NCBI GenBank assembly: GCA_965230525.1
Contig: OZ246008.1
Location: 3,844,001 to 3,908,000 of the forward strand
Length of the DNA stretch: 64,000 nucleotides
DNA from: GCA-002733465 sp965230525
GTDB taxonomy: Bacteria > Pseudomonadota > Gammaproteobacteria > Enterobacterales > Kangiellaceae
Reading direction: 5' to 3'
Below the pieces are notes generated by a model. The model had not been told where the DNA came from and ran no database searches. It worked only from the letters and a program-made list of their open reading frames with translations. Positions 9,011-18,203 of the stretch are shown here, piece after piece. The position numbers and the translations under genes are program-made. Positions within the stretch are counted from its first letter, which is position 1, and each line of letters starts with the position of its first letter.

Positions 9011-9046
9011 AAAAAAGCCTCGTCAATACTAATTGGCGAGGCTTTT
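9011..9046. terminator. Bidirectional intrinsic terminator between motY and ppsA
   Basis: AAAAAAGCCTCG is followed by a small loop and CGAGGCTTTT. GCCTCG pairs with CGAGGC, a T-G wobble and CAA/TTG extend the stem, and TACTAA forms the loop. A-runs upstream and T-runs downstream let it work in both directions for the convergent genes. Confidence 0.9.
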
Positions 9047-9103
9047 GTATGTCACCACATTGAACAATTTTTGCTCAATAGCGGGACCGACTTTATTTAA
9101 ACG

Positions 9104-11485
9104 CTATTCTTTTTCAGCTAAGAATAACCAAGTTTCCAAAACGCTATCAGGGTTTAGTGAAACGCTATCGATCCCTTCCTGCATCAGCCATTTTGCTAAA
9201 TCCGGATGATCTGACGGCCCTTGACCACAAATTCCAACGTATTTATCGGCGCGTCGACAGGCCTGAATCGCCATGCTCAGCAGCTTTTTGATTGCTGGAT
9301 TTCGCTCATCAAATAAATGCGCAATAATGCCAGAATCTCTATCAAGGCCTAGGGTTAACTGAGTTAAGTCATTTGAGCCAATTGAAAATCCATCAAAATA
9401 TTCAAGGAATTCATCGGCTAACAGCGCATTGGACGGAAGCTCACACATCATAATCACTCGCAAGCCGTTCACGCCGCGCTCAAGCCCATTCTTTTTAAGC
9501 AGAGCAATGACTTGCTCTGCCTCTTCCAAGGTTCGTACAAATGGGATCATAATTTCAACATTGCTTAGGCCCATTTCTTCTCGAACTTGTTTGATTGCAC
9601 GGCACTCTAATTCAAAGCACTGCTCAAACTCTTCGGAGATATATCGAGATGCACCGCGGAATCCAAGCATCGGGTTTTCTTCTTCTGGCTCGTAGAGATG
9701 ACCACCAATTAAATTAGCATACTCATTAGATTTAAAATCTGACATTCTCACAATAACTTTTTCCGGTGAAAAAGCAGCGGCTAAAGTGGAAATACCTTCG
9801 ACTAGTTTTGACACGTAAAATGAAACAGGGCTTTCATAACCCGCCATTTGATCGTTTATCGTCTCTTTTAGATCTTCATCGTCTAAACTATCAAATTCGA
9901 GCAGTGCTCGTGGGTGAACGCCAATCATTCGGTTAATAATAAATTCAAGTCGGGCCAAACCAATACCGTAGTGCGGCAATCGAGCAAAATCAAAAGCACG
10001 ATCAGGATTACCCACATTCATCATAATTTTGAATGGCAGGTCCGGCATATTGTTAATTTCACTTTCATTTACTTCATAGTTCAGTAAACCGGCATAAATA
10101 TTTCCGGTATCCCCTTCTGAGCAAGAAACGGTGACTTCTTGGTCTGGCTTAATTAAGTCCGTGGCGTTGCCACAACCAACGACAGCCGGTATACCCAATT
10201 CTCTGGCGATAATTGCCGCATGACAAGTACGGCCACCTCGATTAGTCACAATGGCCGAAGCACGCTTCATAATAGGTTCCCAATCGGGATCGGTCATATC
10301 GGTCACTAACACATCGCCTACTTGTACTTTAGACATTTCAGACAAGTCTGTGATTAGACGAGCTGCACCTTTACCAATTTTCTGACCAATCGCACGACCA
10401 GTTGCGATGATCTCTGACGTATTTTCTAACACGTAGCGTTCTATTACTCGTCCATCATCACGGCTTCTCACGGTTTCTGGTCGAGCTTGGACAATATAGA
10501 GCTTGCCATCTGCGCCATCTTTTGCCCACTCTATATCCATCGGGCGTTGGTAGTGTTTTTCGATGATCATAGCTTGTTTAGCCAGTTCTTGTACCTCATC
10601 ATCGGTTATACAGTATTGTTGACGTTGCGCCATCTCTACTTCCACGGTTTCAACAGATTTGCCATGACCGGTATCTTCGGTATAAATCATTTTAATGGCT
10701 TTACCACCAATGTTCTTACGAACGATGGCTTTTTTGCCCGCGGTTAAAGTTGGCTTGTGCACATAGAACTCATCGGGATTGACTGCTCCTTGAACGACGG
10801 TTTCTCCTAATCCATAAGCGCCAGTAATAAATACCACGTCTGAAAACCCAGACTCGGTGTCGATAGTAAACATCACACCGCTAGAAGCGATATCACTGCG
10901 GATCATTTTCTGGATTCCGGCCGACAATGCCACCTCACTATGCTCAAATCCTTGATGGACTCGATAAGAGATGGCGCGATCATTGAACAAGGATGCAAAC
11001 ACTTCTTTAAGTGCTAGCTTGACGTTTTCCCAACCTCTTACATTCAAAAAGGTCTCCTGTTGGCCCGCAAACGAAGCATCCGGCAAATCTTCTGCGGTGG
11101 CAGACGAGCGCACAGCGACTGCAAACTCGTCATTGGCATCGCCCTTTAGCGTAAGATAAGCCTGATGAATTGATTCTTCTAAGTCCGCCTGAAACGGTGT
11201 TTCGATGACCCACTGACGAATTTTCTTTCCGGTTACTGCAAGGGCATCCACATCTTCCACATCGAGAGCATTGAGTTCAGCTTGTATTTTGTCGTGTAAA
11301 CCACTTTGTGCCATAAAGGTTCTAAACGCGTCGGCTGTAGTAGCAAAGCCATTTGGAACACTAACGCCCATGTTGCTTAGGTTACTGATCATTTCTCCTA
11401 AAGAAGCATTCTTTCCGCCGACTCTGTCGACATCATTCATCCCTAAACCGTCATACCAAAGAACATTATCTTGCACAGTTATCAC
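9104..11485 (-). CDS. ppsA: Phosphoenolpyruvate synthase PpsA
   Basis: PpsA converts pyruvate, ATP and water to PEP, AMP and phosphate, the entry step of gluconeogenesis from three-carbon substrates. The 793-residue protein has the N-terminal ATP-grasp/PPDK_N domain (VGGKNASLGEM, EDLPDASFAGQQETFLN). It has the swivelling phosphohistidine domain with GGRTCHAAIIARELGIPAVVG (His about 425). The C-terminal PEP-utilising TIM barrel contains IGSNDLTQLTLGLDRD and GICGQGPSDHP. It closely resembles E. coli PpsA along its length. An alternative GTG at 11476 has a better-spaced GGAG than the GTG at 11485. It is divergent from ppsR. Confidence 0.98.
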   Translation of the reverse strand: MITVQDNVLWYDGLGMNDVDRVGGKNASLGEMISNLSNMGVSVPNGFATTADAFRTFMAQSGLHDKIQAELNALDVEDVDALAVTGKKIRQWVIETPFQADLEESIHQAYLTLKGDANDEFAVAVRSSATAEDLPDASFAGQQETFLNVRGWENVKLALKEVFASLFNDRAISYRVHQGFEHSEVALSAGIQKMIRSDIASSGVMFTIDTESGFSDVVFITGAYGLGETVVQGAVNPDEFYVHKPTLTAGKKAIVRKNIGGKAIKMIYTEDTGHGKSVETVEVEMAQRQQYCITDDEVQELAKQAMIIEKHYQRPMDIEWAKDGADGKLYIVQARPETVRSRDDGRVIERYVLENTSEIIATGRAIGQKIGKGAARLITDLSEMSKVQVGDVLVTDMTDPDWEPIMKRASAIVTNRGGRTCHAAIIARELGIPAVVGCGNATDLIKPDQEVTVSCSEGDTGNIYAGLLNYEVNESEINNMPDLPFKIMMNVGNPDRAFDFARLPHYGIGLARLEFIINRMIGVHPRALLEFDSLDDEDLKETINDQMAGYESPVSFYVSKLVEGISTLAAAFSPEKVIVRMSDFKSNEYANLIGGHLYEPEEENPMLGFRGASRYISEEFEQCFELECRAIKQVREEMGLSNVEIMIPFVRTLEEAEQVIALLKKNGLERGVNGLRVIMMCELPSNALLADEFLEYFDGFSIGSNDLTQLTLGLDRDSGIIAHLFDERNPAIKKLLSMAIQACRRADKYVGICGQGPSDHPDLAKWLMQEGIDSVSLNPDSVLETWLFLAEKE

Positions 11486-11641
11486 TCCGATGTTTAGCCA
11501 AGTTCAGTCTTACAGACCATGACAACAGTCTGTCCTGAGGGGCAGAATCAGTCATCTGGTTGATTGAGTTTGCTTAGCGTGATTAAATCATATGAATTAG
11601 ATGGTTAATTATAGAGTTATTTTACTTCAAGGTGAGAAAAT

Positions 11642-12460
11642 ATGAAACGCAAAGTCTTCTTTGTTTCAGACAGAACCGGCATAACCGCCGAAATGTTCGG
11701 ACAATCACTGCTCTCTCAGTTCGACGAGTCTCAGTTTGACCAAACGACTCTGCCCTTTATAGACAGCATCGCTAAAGCTCATAAGGTCTGTGAGACGCTA
11801 GCTGCCGCGGAAAAAGAAACAGGCTTAAAACCGATTGTTTTCGATACCATCGTACTGCCAGAAATAAGACAAGTGGTGCAGAGCAGTGGCGCCTTAGTAC
11901 TAGATTTTTTTCATACTTTTATTGGCCCACTAGAACAAGAACTGCAGCAATCTTCAGGTTTTAGAGTTGGAAAAACCCACTCCCTAAGCAACTCAGAAGC
12001 CTACGATGCAAGAATTGAGGCGGTGAATTTTGCTTTAAACAATGATGATGGTATTACCATGCGCCACTATGACAAAGCGGACGTTATTCTAGTAGGCGTA
12101 TCTCGCTGTGGTAAAACGCCAACATCGCTTTACATGGCAATGCAATTTGGCATAAAAGCAGCAAATTACCCCTTTACAGAAGATGATATGGAAAACCTCG
12201 CACTGCCAGCCGAATTGAAAAAGCACAAGAATAAGATTTTTGGACTCACTATTAACCCGCATAGACTGCACGATATTAGAACCGAGCGTAAGGCTAACTC
12301 TAAATATGCTTCGCTTAAACAATGCCAGTTTGAGGTAAGAGAAGTTGAATCAATGTATCGGCGCTTAAAAATTGACTACTTAAATACCACGTCGCGTTCA
12401 GTGGAAGAACTATCGGCTAAGATCCTTGCGGCAACGGGTATAAAAAGAATGGTTTTTTAA
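11642..12460 (+). CDS. ppsR: PEP synthase regulatory kinase/phosphorylase PpsR
   Basis: PpsR (PSRP, DUF299 family) inactivates PpsA by ADP-dependent threonine phosphorylation and reactivates it by phosphate-dependent phosphorolysis. The 272-residue protein opens with KVFFVSDRTGITAEMFGQSL, the family's N-terminal motif. It carries the P-loop-like GVSRCGKTPTSLYMAM (about 151-166). AAGGTGA lies before the ATG. It is divergent from its target ppsA with 156 bp between them, so both promoters must lie in that gap. Confidence 0.96.
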   Translation: MKRKVFFVSDRTGITAEMFGQSLLSQFDESQFDQTTLPFIDSIAKAHKVCETLAAAEKETGLKPIVFDTIVLPEIRQVVQSSGALVLDFFHTFIGPLEQELQQSSGFRVGKTHSLSNSEAYDARIEAVNFALNNDDGITMRHYDKADVILVGVSRCGKTPTSLYMAMQFGIKAANYPFTEDDMENLALPAELKKHKNKIFGLTINPHRLHDIRTERKANSKYASLKQCQFEVREVESMYRRLKIDYLNTTSRSVEELSAKILAATGIKRMVF

Positions 12461-12723
12461 GTCTGCTAGTTATTAAAAAACCACAAATCAAGTCTTAGCC
12501 TATAAGCCTTGCGACCAATATGACGCTATTTGAATGAGTTTGTTTGCATTATTTTCTAGGAGTTTTGACTAACCGCAATCAACGATCGTCTGTGCTCAAA
12601 TGCTGTAAAAATGCTGCGAAATGCATTCAAATGCTTCAATTTTAAGCAAACATCGTCAAATTATAATTTGGGATTGACCGAGATGAAATATAAAAAACTG
12701 CATTACAAGTCACTCAATTGTAC

Positions 12724-13632
12724 TTATTCGTTTGTACTTCCCGTGACTCGATAAAAGATTAACCAGGGTGTATCAACATCAATTTTAGCGCCAAGACTTA
12801 AATACCCCTCGCCCTTTAAGGGGATCTCATCGTGCCGCAAAAAACTAATAGTACCATCTTCTGTCTGCACATAGGTGCCATTGGTACTTTGATCCGTCAA
12901 TACAAACTGACCTCGCTTGGTACCGATTTTGGCGTGGAAGCGCGAAGCTAGCTCGGCATCCACAATCAAATCACAGTTATCACTGCGACCTAACTGGAGA
13001 TCGTGACTTTCAGTGTCGGTCGTCACTTGGGCGTGACCACATTTTAAAACAAGGTTTTGTTTAAGCTGAGACACAAGATTATCAAATGAGACCATTTGCG
13101 TAACACCGGTATTTTCCCATACAAGTTCGCTAATAACGATAGCTTCCGCCTTACCTTTGACGTGAACTCTATCGAACTCGCGAATTTTATCTTGCTGCAC
13201 GGGTTGTAAAGTTTGTGCGGTTTCTTGGGTCAGAATAATTTGTCGCCCCTTGGCGATCCCCGCCATTCTCGCAGCGGTATTAACGGTGTCACCAAAGATA
13301 TCACCGTCATCTTGAATAATCGCTGGACCACAGTGAAAGCCGATTCGGACAGCTACAAACTGCCCCTGGACAAGGCCTAATTGCAGTTTTTCTTGGATAA
13401 GAATGGCGGCATTAGCGCAATCGGTCGCATTGTCAAATCGGCACATAACTTCATCGCCAATGGTTTTGATCACAATTCCGTGGTGAGCATTGATTGCATC
13501 TTGCATCAATTGAATGACTTCAGAAACAATACTATTCGCTAACACGTCACCAAGCTGTTCGTACAGTTTGGTGCTCCCCGCAACATCTGCAAACATCACT
13601 GTTAATGTTTCTATTGGCTTAGCTTCCATCAC
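12724..13632 (-). CDS. Class III adenylate/guanylate cyclase with C-terminal FHA domain
   Basis: Residues about 8-175 form a class III nucleotide cyclase catalytic domain. The metal-binding aspartates are in VMFADVAGST and IGDEVMCRF, and the transition-state Asn/Arg are in DTVNTAARMAG; all look intact, so activity is expected. Residues about 205-290 form an FHA phosphothreonine-binding domain (LGRSDNCDLIV, SRFHAKI, DQSTNGTYV). There is no signal peptide or membrane segment. Product specificity (cAMP or cGMP) cannot be read reliably. The first codon is GTG at 13632; an ATG follows at 13629. It is an orphan, convergent with ppsR. Confidence 0.88.
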   Translation of the reverse strand: MMEAKPIETLTVMFADVAGSTKLYEQLGDVLANSIVSEVIQLMQDAINAHHGIVIKTIGDEVMCRFDNATDCANAAILIQEKLQLGLVQGQFVAVRIGFHCGPAIIQDDGDIFGDTVNTAARMAGIAKGRQIILTQETAQTLQPVQQDKIREFDRVHVKGKAEAIVISELVWENTGVTQMVSFDNLVSQLKQNLVLKCGHAQVTTDTESHDLQLGRSDNCDLIVDAELASRFHAKIGTKRGQFVLTDQSTNGTYVQTEDGTISFLRHDEIPLKGEGYLSLGAKIDVDTPWLIFYRVTGSTNE

Positions 13633-13738
13633 AATGGCCTAATTGAATTTCGCGAATACTAGTTTGAGAATAGAATATTTAGCTGGGCTTAGCAATAGAG
13701 CAAATTTGAGGAAATCAGCAGCTTTGGTGATGATGGAC

Positions 13739-13862
13739 AAAAAAAGCCACCAAATTGGTGGCTTAAGAAATATCGGAATACTCTTGTGTCGAGTCATTCA
13801 AGGGGTAACTCACACCATTTCCGAGTGCCTAACTAACAACCGAGGGGGTAGAGGTCGTATAC
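13739..13862 (-). ncRNA. Putative small RNA, copy 1
   Basis: Read on the minus strand, a -10-like CATAGT (13874-13869) is followed by about 124 nt ending in a strong intrinsic terminator: GCCACC-loop-GGTGGC (13762-13746) and seven T. The internal pairing TCGGAA/TTCCGA (13824-13819 with 13778-13773) encloses an ACTC/GAGT hairpin (13794-13780). No conserved reading frame exists between the two copies. The RNA family was not recognised. The 5' 20 nt differ from copy 2 while the remaining 103 nt are identical, which suggests a variable seed on a fixed scaffold (inference). Confidence 0.6.
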
Positions 13863-13868
13863 TTAGCT

Positions 13869-13897
13869 ACTATGACTTAATCCACTAATAGAAGTTC
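13869..13897 (-). promoter_or_regulatory. Predicted promoter of sRNA copy 1
   Basis: On the minus strand GAACTT (13897-13892) is followed after 17 bp by CATAGT (13874-13869). The same pair and spacing occur in copy 2, and an A/T-rich stretch containing AAATTAAACA is conserved just upstream in both copies. The -35 match is poor, so an activator may be needed. Confidence 0.45.
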
Positions 13898-14038
13898 ATA
13901 AAAACGTTTACTATGTTTAATTTAGCGCCTATCCGTTGGCTAGCTTGGTAGTCATTGATAGAATTACATGACTTTTAGGGATAATAAATGTTGAAATCGC
14001 TACTGAATCACTAAAAATACTTCCCTCCTAATCTGTAA

Positions 14039-14639
14039 TTACACCGCTACAAGTATGACCAAAGCTTCTTTGATAGCAATCCAACTGCCTTGGCCAGCGT
14101 TGCCATGAATCTCAATTTTTTCATAATATGTGGTTAATTCGAGTTAATTCATTGATATGATAAAGCTTGAACCGCTGCCGCCAAAACTAAAAAATAGGTT
14201 GTTTCAACCTATCTAATGAAAAATCAAGATCTCCAATGGACTGTGCTTCGATATCAGGCGCAAGTCCTGCAGTTTCCGTTTCCGTTTCCGTTTCCGTTTT
14301 CTAAAACTTAACTGAAACTAGCTCTAAATGTTCGCCGATTTGCCCAGATGGCATCAAATTAGAAATTCCGGCATTAACAAATACTTTAGCAAATTCATCA
14401 GGTCTCATTTTATCGTCGTCACTTGACAGCACAGACCACGAATAACAAAGATAAACCGTGTCGCCTTTCGTGATATCAGGTAATACAAAAAATTCAAGCA
14501 GGTTGAATAACGAGCGATATTTAGTATTTACATCTTTTTCGAAAATAGTTTTTTTAAATTATCGCTCATCATCATTTCAATAAGCTGTTTTTGCTTTAAG
14601 CCAGTTGTTTTTTAAAACTAAAGCAAGGCTAATCTCCAT
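14039..14639 (-). pseudogene. Decayed gene of unknown function following the 511-aa protein gene
   Basis: An ATG at 14639 lies 3 bp after the stop of the upstream gene and opens MEISLALVLK. The obvious continuation TTGLKQKQLIEMMMSDNLKK needs a frameshift at an A6 run. A second shift near the A7 run at about 14550-14557 gives EKDVNTKYRSLFNLLEFFVL, with the same frame running on as DEFAKVFVNAGISN to a TAG at 14301-14303. The same frame goes on with a Thr-Glu repeat and then SIGDLDFSLDRLKQPI. After a T6 frameshift and a TAA, YEKIEIHGNAGQGSWIAIKE follows, ending at 14039. Coding-like peptide persists throughout, so this is a gene remnant. Function is unknown. Confidence 0.65.
14272..14295. repeat. 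Hexanucleotide tandem repeat (GTTTCC)4
   Basis: Four perfect copies of GTTTCC, with a degenerate fifth, sit inside the decayed gene. On the minus strand they would encode alternating Glu-Thr just after the in-frame TAG. Because the unit is six bases, copy-number change would not shift frame. Confidence 0.8.
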
Positions 14640-14642
14640 TAT

Positions 14643-16178
14643 TTAACACCAAAACTCGTCGCTTACATCGGCACATACTGTTTTGATTTCTGTATGATCT
14701 TTTTCTGCTCGTTTATAATTATAGCCTAATTTCAACATCGGAAATCCTGGATAGTATTTTAGTTGGTATTTTCTGTGTATCATATTTTCTTGGGCATCAT
14801 TTTTGTTAGAGTTTGAAAAGACGAGATGCTCAATACCCAAGTTATTTTTAATTCCATGAGATAGCATTAGAACCACGCGAGAGAATTGATCAGCATCGTA
14901 ATACAAACTTGTTAAGAAAAAGTTATTTGAGAATAAAGGCAACCAAACCCCAAGCATTGTTGTTCCATCTTCGAACTCTAAAGGTTCCTCGAAAAGAATG
15001 ACTCTGAGCCCTAAATCAACCTTTTCACTACTAACCTCTTCAAAAGGCCATTCAAAATATATTAAAGTTTCAAATGCCTCAAAACTTTTATCAATAGCAA
15101 ACTTGTCTTTAAAGCTCTGATCCATAATATCTATAATATTGACCCTTGAGACTGACGGTTGAGAGCATTCCAAAGAAATTAAGTCACACTCTATAAAATA
15201 CCTAAATATTTCTGACAAGTACTGTTTATGATTATAGCTCCCACTATCAACTATAATAGCCCTAGGTTCTATTATTGAGTCATATACCCATGTACCATCA
15301 TGCCCACAACCCGATACCATTTCATACTCATCGTCTTCATCATAGTCTTCAAGATCTGCCAAATCTATAAAAAGCTCGTCAGTCTGATAATACTCCTCCC
15401 CGTTAAAATCAAGATATTTTAGAATACTAGGAAAAAGTTTTACCGACTCATAACAGTTTTTCACCAGTTCGGCCAATCTCTCAGTTGCTAGAAAACTAAA
15501 TAATTTTTTATTCAAGAATATGTTAAGAAGAGATAACTTTTTGGTAAGATTTTTATCCACTAGGCTTGGATTATCAGAAACCAGAGCAAGACACACTTTG
15601 AAATATTCTAATTGCCATTTCTGCAATTCTTCATCAAAAAAATCATCCGATAAATACTGAAGACTTTCATAACGCGAACTGATTTTATGATAGACATCTG
15701 AGATATAGCTATTAATATAATTAGCTGCGTTTTTTGAATTGGGGTTTTGGCACGCGTACTTCATACGAGCTATTCGGTACATCTGCACTCGCTTATCAAC
15801 TTCGTCTGATAATGCATTTAAACCAGAGCGAGCAAATACAGAAAAGTACATACCTAAATCTTCGGGCTTGTCTAATTTGGAATTCTGTTCAAAAAGTTCG
15901 ACAATATCTTCTAGAGTTAACTCATCGGCAAACATAGCCTGATAAGCTACTGGTATCCAGATCTTGCCATCCGATTCAACCCTAATATAGCCTTCTCGTT
16001 CATCTTGACCCGAAATGGTCGGAATTATGCCGCTAAAAAAGTACTCTTTAAAATAAGGAATATGCGTTTTATATTGAGGTTCTTCCTCACATACTTTTAT
16101 TAATGAGTATTGAATGCGGGGCCAAATCTCCTTTCGCCATTCTTTTTTACTTTCATCTCTTACTGCAAAATCTAGCAC
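14643..16178 (-). CDS. Hypothetical protein (tandem paralog A), intact
   Basis: I do not recognise the family. The 511-residue protein is predicted cytoplasmic: no signal peptide, no membrane segment, many acidic and aromatic residues. Regions shared with the neighbouring paralog include EWRKEIWPRI (about 13-22), FDEELQKWQLEYFKVCLAL (about 180-198), DGTWVYDSII (about 306), YFEWPFEEV (about 382) and the tail with KYQLKYYPGFP. The start is a GTG with a good AAGGA box seven bases upstream. The segment is visibly more AT-rich than its surroundings, which suggests acquisition. The next gene downstream is decayed. Confidence 0.8.
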   Translation of the reverse strand: MLDFAVRDESKKEWRKEIWPRIQYSLIKVCEEEPQYKTHIPYFKEYFFSGIIPTISGQDEREGYIRVESDGKIWIPVAYQAMFADELTLEDIVELFEQNSKLDKPEDLGMYFSVFARSGLNALSDEVDKRVQMYRIARMKYACQNPNSKNAANYINSYISDVYHKISSRYESLQYLSDDFFDEELQKWQLEYFKVCLALVSDNPSLVDKNLTKKLSLLNIFLNKKLFSFLATERLAELVKNCYESVKLFPSILKYLDFNGEEYYQTDELFIDLADLEDYDEDDEYEMVSGCGHDGTWVYDSIIEPRAIIVDSGSYNHKQYLSEIFRYFIECDLISLECSQPSVSRVNIIDIMDQSFKDKFAIDKSFEAFETLIYFEWPFEEVSSEKVDLGLRVILFEEPLEFEDGTTMLGVWLPLFSNNFFLTSLYYDADQFSRVVLMLSHGIKNNLGIEHLVFSNSNKNDAQENMIHRKYQLKYYPGFPMLKLGYNYKRAEKDHTEIKTVCADVSDEFWC

Positions 16179-16239
16179 TGAATATTCCTTCGTTTCATAT
16201 TATGTTACGGCAATATTTATTACCTATTGTTTCGATCAT

Positions 16240-16803
16240 CTAACCAAGTTTATAAAAATCTTTTTCCGCATTTTCAGTGATAATTTCTCTGCATTCATTT
16301 TCTCTTACATTATAAGAAAGTCCAGATTGAATGAGAGGAATGCCTGGATAATATATTAATCTATATTGTCGATAAATTTCATTACTTGACTCATCATCCC
16401 TATTTTCATTAGAGACAGCTAAATGCTCTATCGCATACTCACTCTTCATTTCCTTGGCCAAAGATAAAACTATGCGCTTGAAATTTCTCATATGAAGATA
16501 CCAATTTTTATCTAAAAACTCATTTGAGCATTGTGGCAGCCAAAATCCATTTAACGTTAAATTTCTACTGATTCCTATAGGCTTTTCCAAGATAATCAGC
16601 TTAATTCCCATTCGAACCACTTCTTCACTTTCTTCAGAAAATGGCCAATCAAAATAGACTGGAATCTGAAAAGCATTGAAATTAGCTATTGATGGATTTA
16701 AAGACTTCAACTCGGTTGAAAGCAAAGAAGATATATCAACTTTAGATACTGATAATTCAAATTTTTCCTTCCTTATAATATTAACGTCATCAAATAGACT
16801 CAC
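16240..16803 (-). CDS. C-terminal fragment ORF of paralog B
   Basis: This 187-residue ORF lies in the same frame as the N-terminal fragment and matches the last ~190 residues of paralog A (GIEHLVFSN versus AIEHLAVSN, then the YYPG motif). Its first usable codon is a GTG at 16803 with no ribosome-binding site, so independent translation is unlikely. Confidence 0.35.
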   Translation of the reverse strand: MSLFDDVNIIRKEKFELSVSKVDISSLLSTELKSLNPSIANFNAFQIPVYFDWPFSEESEEVVRMGIKLIILEKPIGISRNLTLNGFWLPQCSNEFLDKNWYLHMRNFKRIVLSLAKEMKSEYAIEHLAVSNENRDDESSNEIYRQYRLIYYPGIPLIQSGLSYNVRENECREIITENAEKDFYKLG

Positions 16804-16860
16804 TATTTGTTCTAGATATTTAGATGGACTGAAGGGCTCTTTTGAAAAAATTCCCCTTGG

Positions 16861-17775
16861 TTAAAATACAGCGTCAAAAACCCAATCACCATCTAAATTG
16901 AATCCTGGTTGCGCAAGCTCATTTTCTTTGACACTTTGAGGCCTAAGGCCAAAAATTCTTCTATTTTTAAGAAACTCTTCTCCTGTAAAGCCAATATTTG
17001 TAAGCCACTTAGATTTCTCCGCTAAAGCACTGAAACAATCTGTAACTTGTTTTATAAGCCTAGGAGATGCTAAGTAGTGATAAATATTTTTCTCCAGAAA
17101 TATCTTTAGTAAAGAAATTTGTCGAAGAAAAGGTTTAGTGTATTCGTTCTTTTCTTCAACAATATAATCTAGACACTTTTTAAAATATTTAAACAATACT
17201 GCTCGGTATTCATCATCAAAATAGTCATCATCTAAAAATTGTACCGACTCGTTATGAAAGTAAATATTTCTATAGACATTATTGATGTAATTCTCCACGA
17301 CTTGCTTAGCTTTGTATTTTAAAGGCAAGGTCATTAAGTACTGAACATGTGCAATTTTAAAATATTGAACCCGTTTATCGATTTCATCCCGAATTTCATC
17401 ATATCCTGAACGCGAGAACCCCCACATAAAAACTTCGTTATTCAGGTGTTCATTTGATTTTTCTGGATTTCTATAGAGCTCCTCTACATCACTTAATTCA
17501 AGAACATCTGCACTTAATAGTTTAAATGGTTTTGGAATTTCAATAAAACCGCTAGAGTTAATTTTTACTAGAGTCTTAAATTTAAGTTTATCTTTTTCTT
17601 TAATGACCGCCTCCTGCCCAGTAAAGAAGTAGTCTTTTAAATATGGAATAAGTAGCCTAAACCTAGAATCTGATTCACCCATTTTGTTGAGCGACGTGAG
17701 TATCCTTGGCCAAATCTGGATTCGCCACTCTTGATAAGTAAGATCTCTTGTGCTTAATCTATTCATATTATTCAT
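16861..17775 (-). CDS. N-terminal fragment ORF of paralog B
   Basis: This 304-residue ORF corresponds to residues 1 to about 310 of the intact paralog A and ends at the premature TAA. It would be translated from the ATG at 17775 or 17766; neither has a strong Shine-Dalgarno. Whether the truncated product folds is unknown. It may matter on its own if the two halves are separate domains. Confidence 0.45.
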   Translation of the reverse strand: MNNMNRLSTRDLTYQEWRIQIWPRILTSLNKMGESDSRFRLLIPYLKDYFFTGQEAVIKEKDKLKFKTLVKINSSGFIEIPKPFKLLSADVLELSDVEELYRNPEKSNEHLNNEVFMWGFSRSGYDEIRDEIDKRVQYFKIAHVQYLMTLPLKYKAKQVVENYINNVYRNIYFHNESVQFLDDDYFDDEYRAVLFKYFKKCLDYIVEEKNEYTKPFLRQISLLKIFLEKNIYHYLASPRLIKQVTDCFSALAEKSKWLTNIGFTGEEFLKNRRIFGLRPQSVKENELAQPGFNLDGDWVFDAVF

Positions 17776-17963
17776 AGTTCTTTCAAGACTTCATTAGATG
17801 ATGTGAAAATTGAGCTAGTTATTCTTCTAATATATCTATCCCACGATCAACTAGTGCCATATGCCTTTCAGCCACGGGGAGCTTGAGTTAAATAGGCTTA
17901 TCTTGCTAGTCATCATAAGTGCGCTACTTATTTTTTCCCGCATAAGTAATTATAACGCCTATA

Positions 17964-18203
17964 TTACTTCATAAGCGTCGTTAAGTACTTTGGGATGAAT
18001 AATAAAAACAAACAGCTAAAGCGGCAAAAGCCAATGCGAATAAGAACTCGACGAAAGGCGATAAGCACTGCTAAAAGTACCACACATGAGCTTTGGTTAG
18101 TATTAGCTCTATTTAGCTTTGCGTCAAAAACAAGCTTTTTATTTAATTGAACAAGATGGTCAAAGTCAAGAATCCTTTCAAGCTGATTTTCACTAGTGAA
18201 CAT
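17964..18203 (-). CDS. Possible small hypothetical ORF
   Basis: A 79-codon ORF begins MFTSENQLERILDFDHLVQL and ends in a hydrophobic, cysteine-containing stretch that could be one membrane segment. There is no Shine-Dalgarno, and alternative frames in the 3' half also look hydrophobic, so it may be a remnant. It lies in the 950-bp gap between paralog B and the right-hand repeat, where nothing else coding was seen. Confidence 0.2.
   Translation of the reverse strand: MFTSENQLERILDFDHLVQLNKKLVFDAKLNRANTNQSSCVVLLAVLIAFRRVLIRIGFCRFSCLFLLFIPKYLTTLMK

Larger units (their letters stand above)
13698..13919. repeat. Direct repeat copy 1 (putative sRNA locus, left flank of island)
   Basis: This ~220-bp block is repeated in the same orientation at 18422-18647. 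The segment 13746-13848 is identical in both, and the sequences on either side match at most positions. The exception is a 20-bp window, 13849-13868, where only 10 of 20 positions agree. No terminal inverted repeats or ORF are present, so it is not an insertion sequence. Confidence 0.85.
16240..17775 (-). pseudogene. Tandem paralog B of the 511-aa protein, interrupted by an in-frame TAA
   Basis: From the ATG at 17775 to the stop at 16240 is 1536 bp, exactly the length of paralog A. The reading frame is continuous apart from one TAA at 16861-16863. Around it the paralogs align as DAVF-stop-PRGIFSK versus DSIIEPRAIIVD, so the stop occupies a glutamate position: one base change, GAA to TAA. The rest aligns end to end, for example EWRIQIWPRI and YFDWPFSEES. 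It is most simply a recent nonsense pseudogene. Stop readthrough or a sequence error are the alternatives. ATG 17766 aligns better with the start of paralog A. Confidence 0.8.

Noticed and set aside
13746..13848. Riboswitch on the plus strand
   Set aside because: On the plus strand the hairpin has only TT after it and no gene follows; the T-run and promoter-like elements point to the minus strand. No known riboswitch consensus was recognised.
14272..14295. Phase-variable repeat controlling translation
   Set aside because: The unit is six bases, so copy changes cannot shift frame, and the host frame is already broken.
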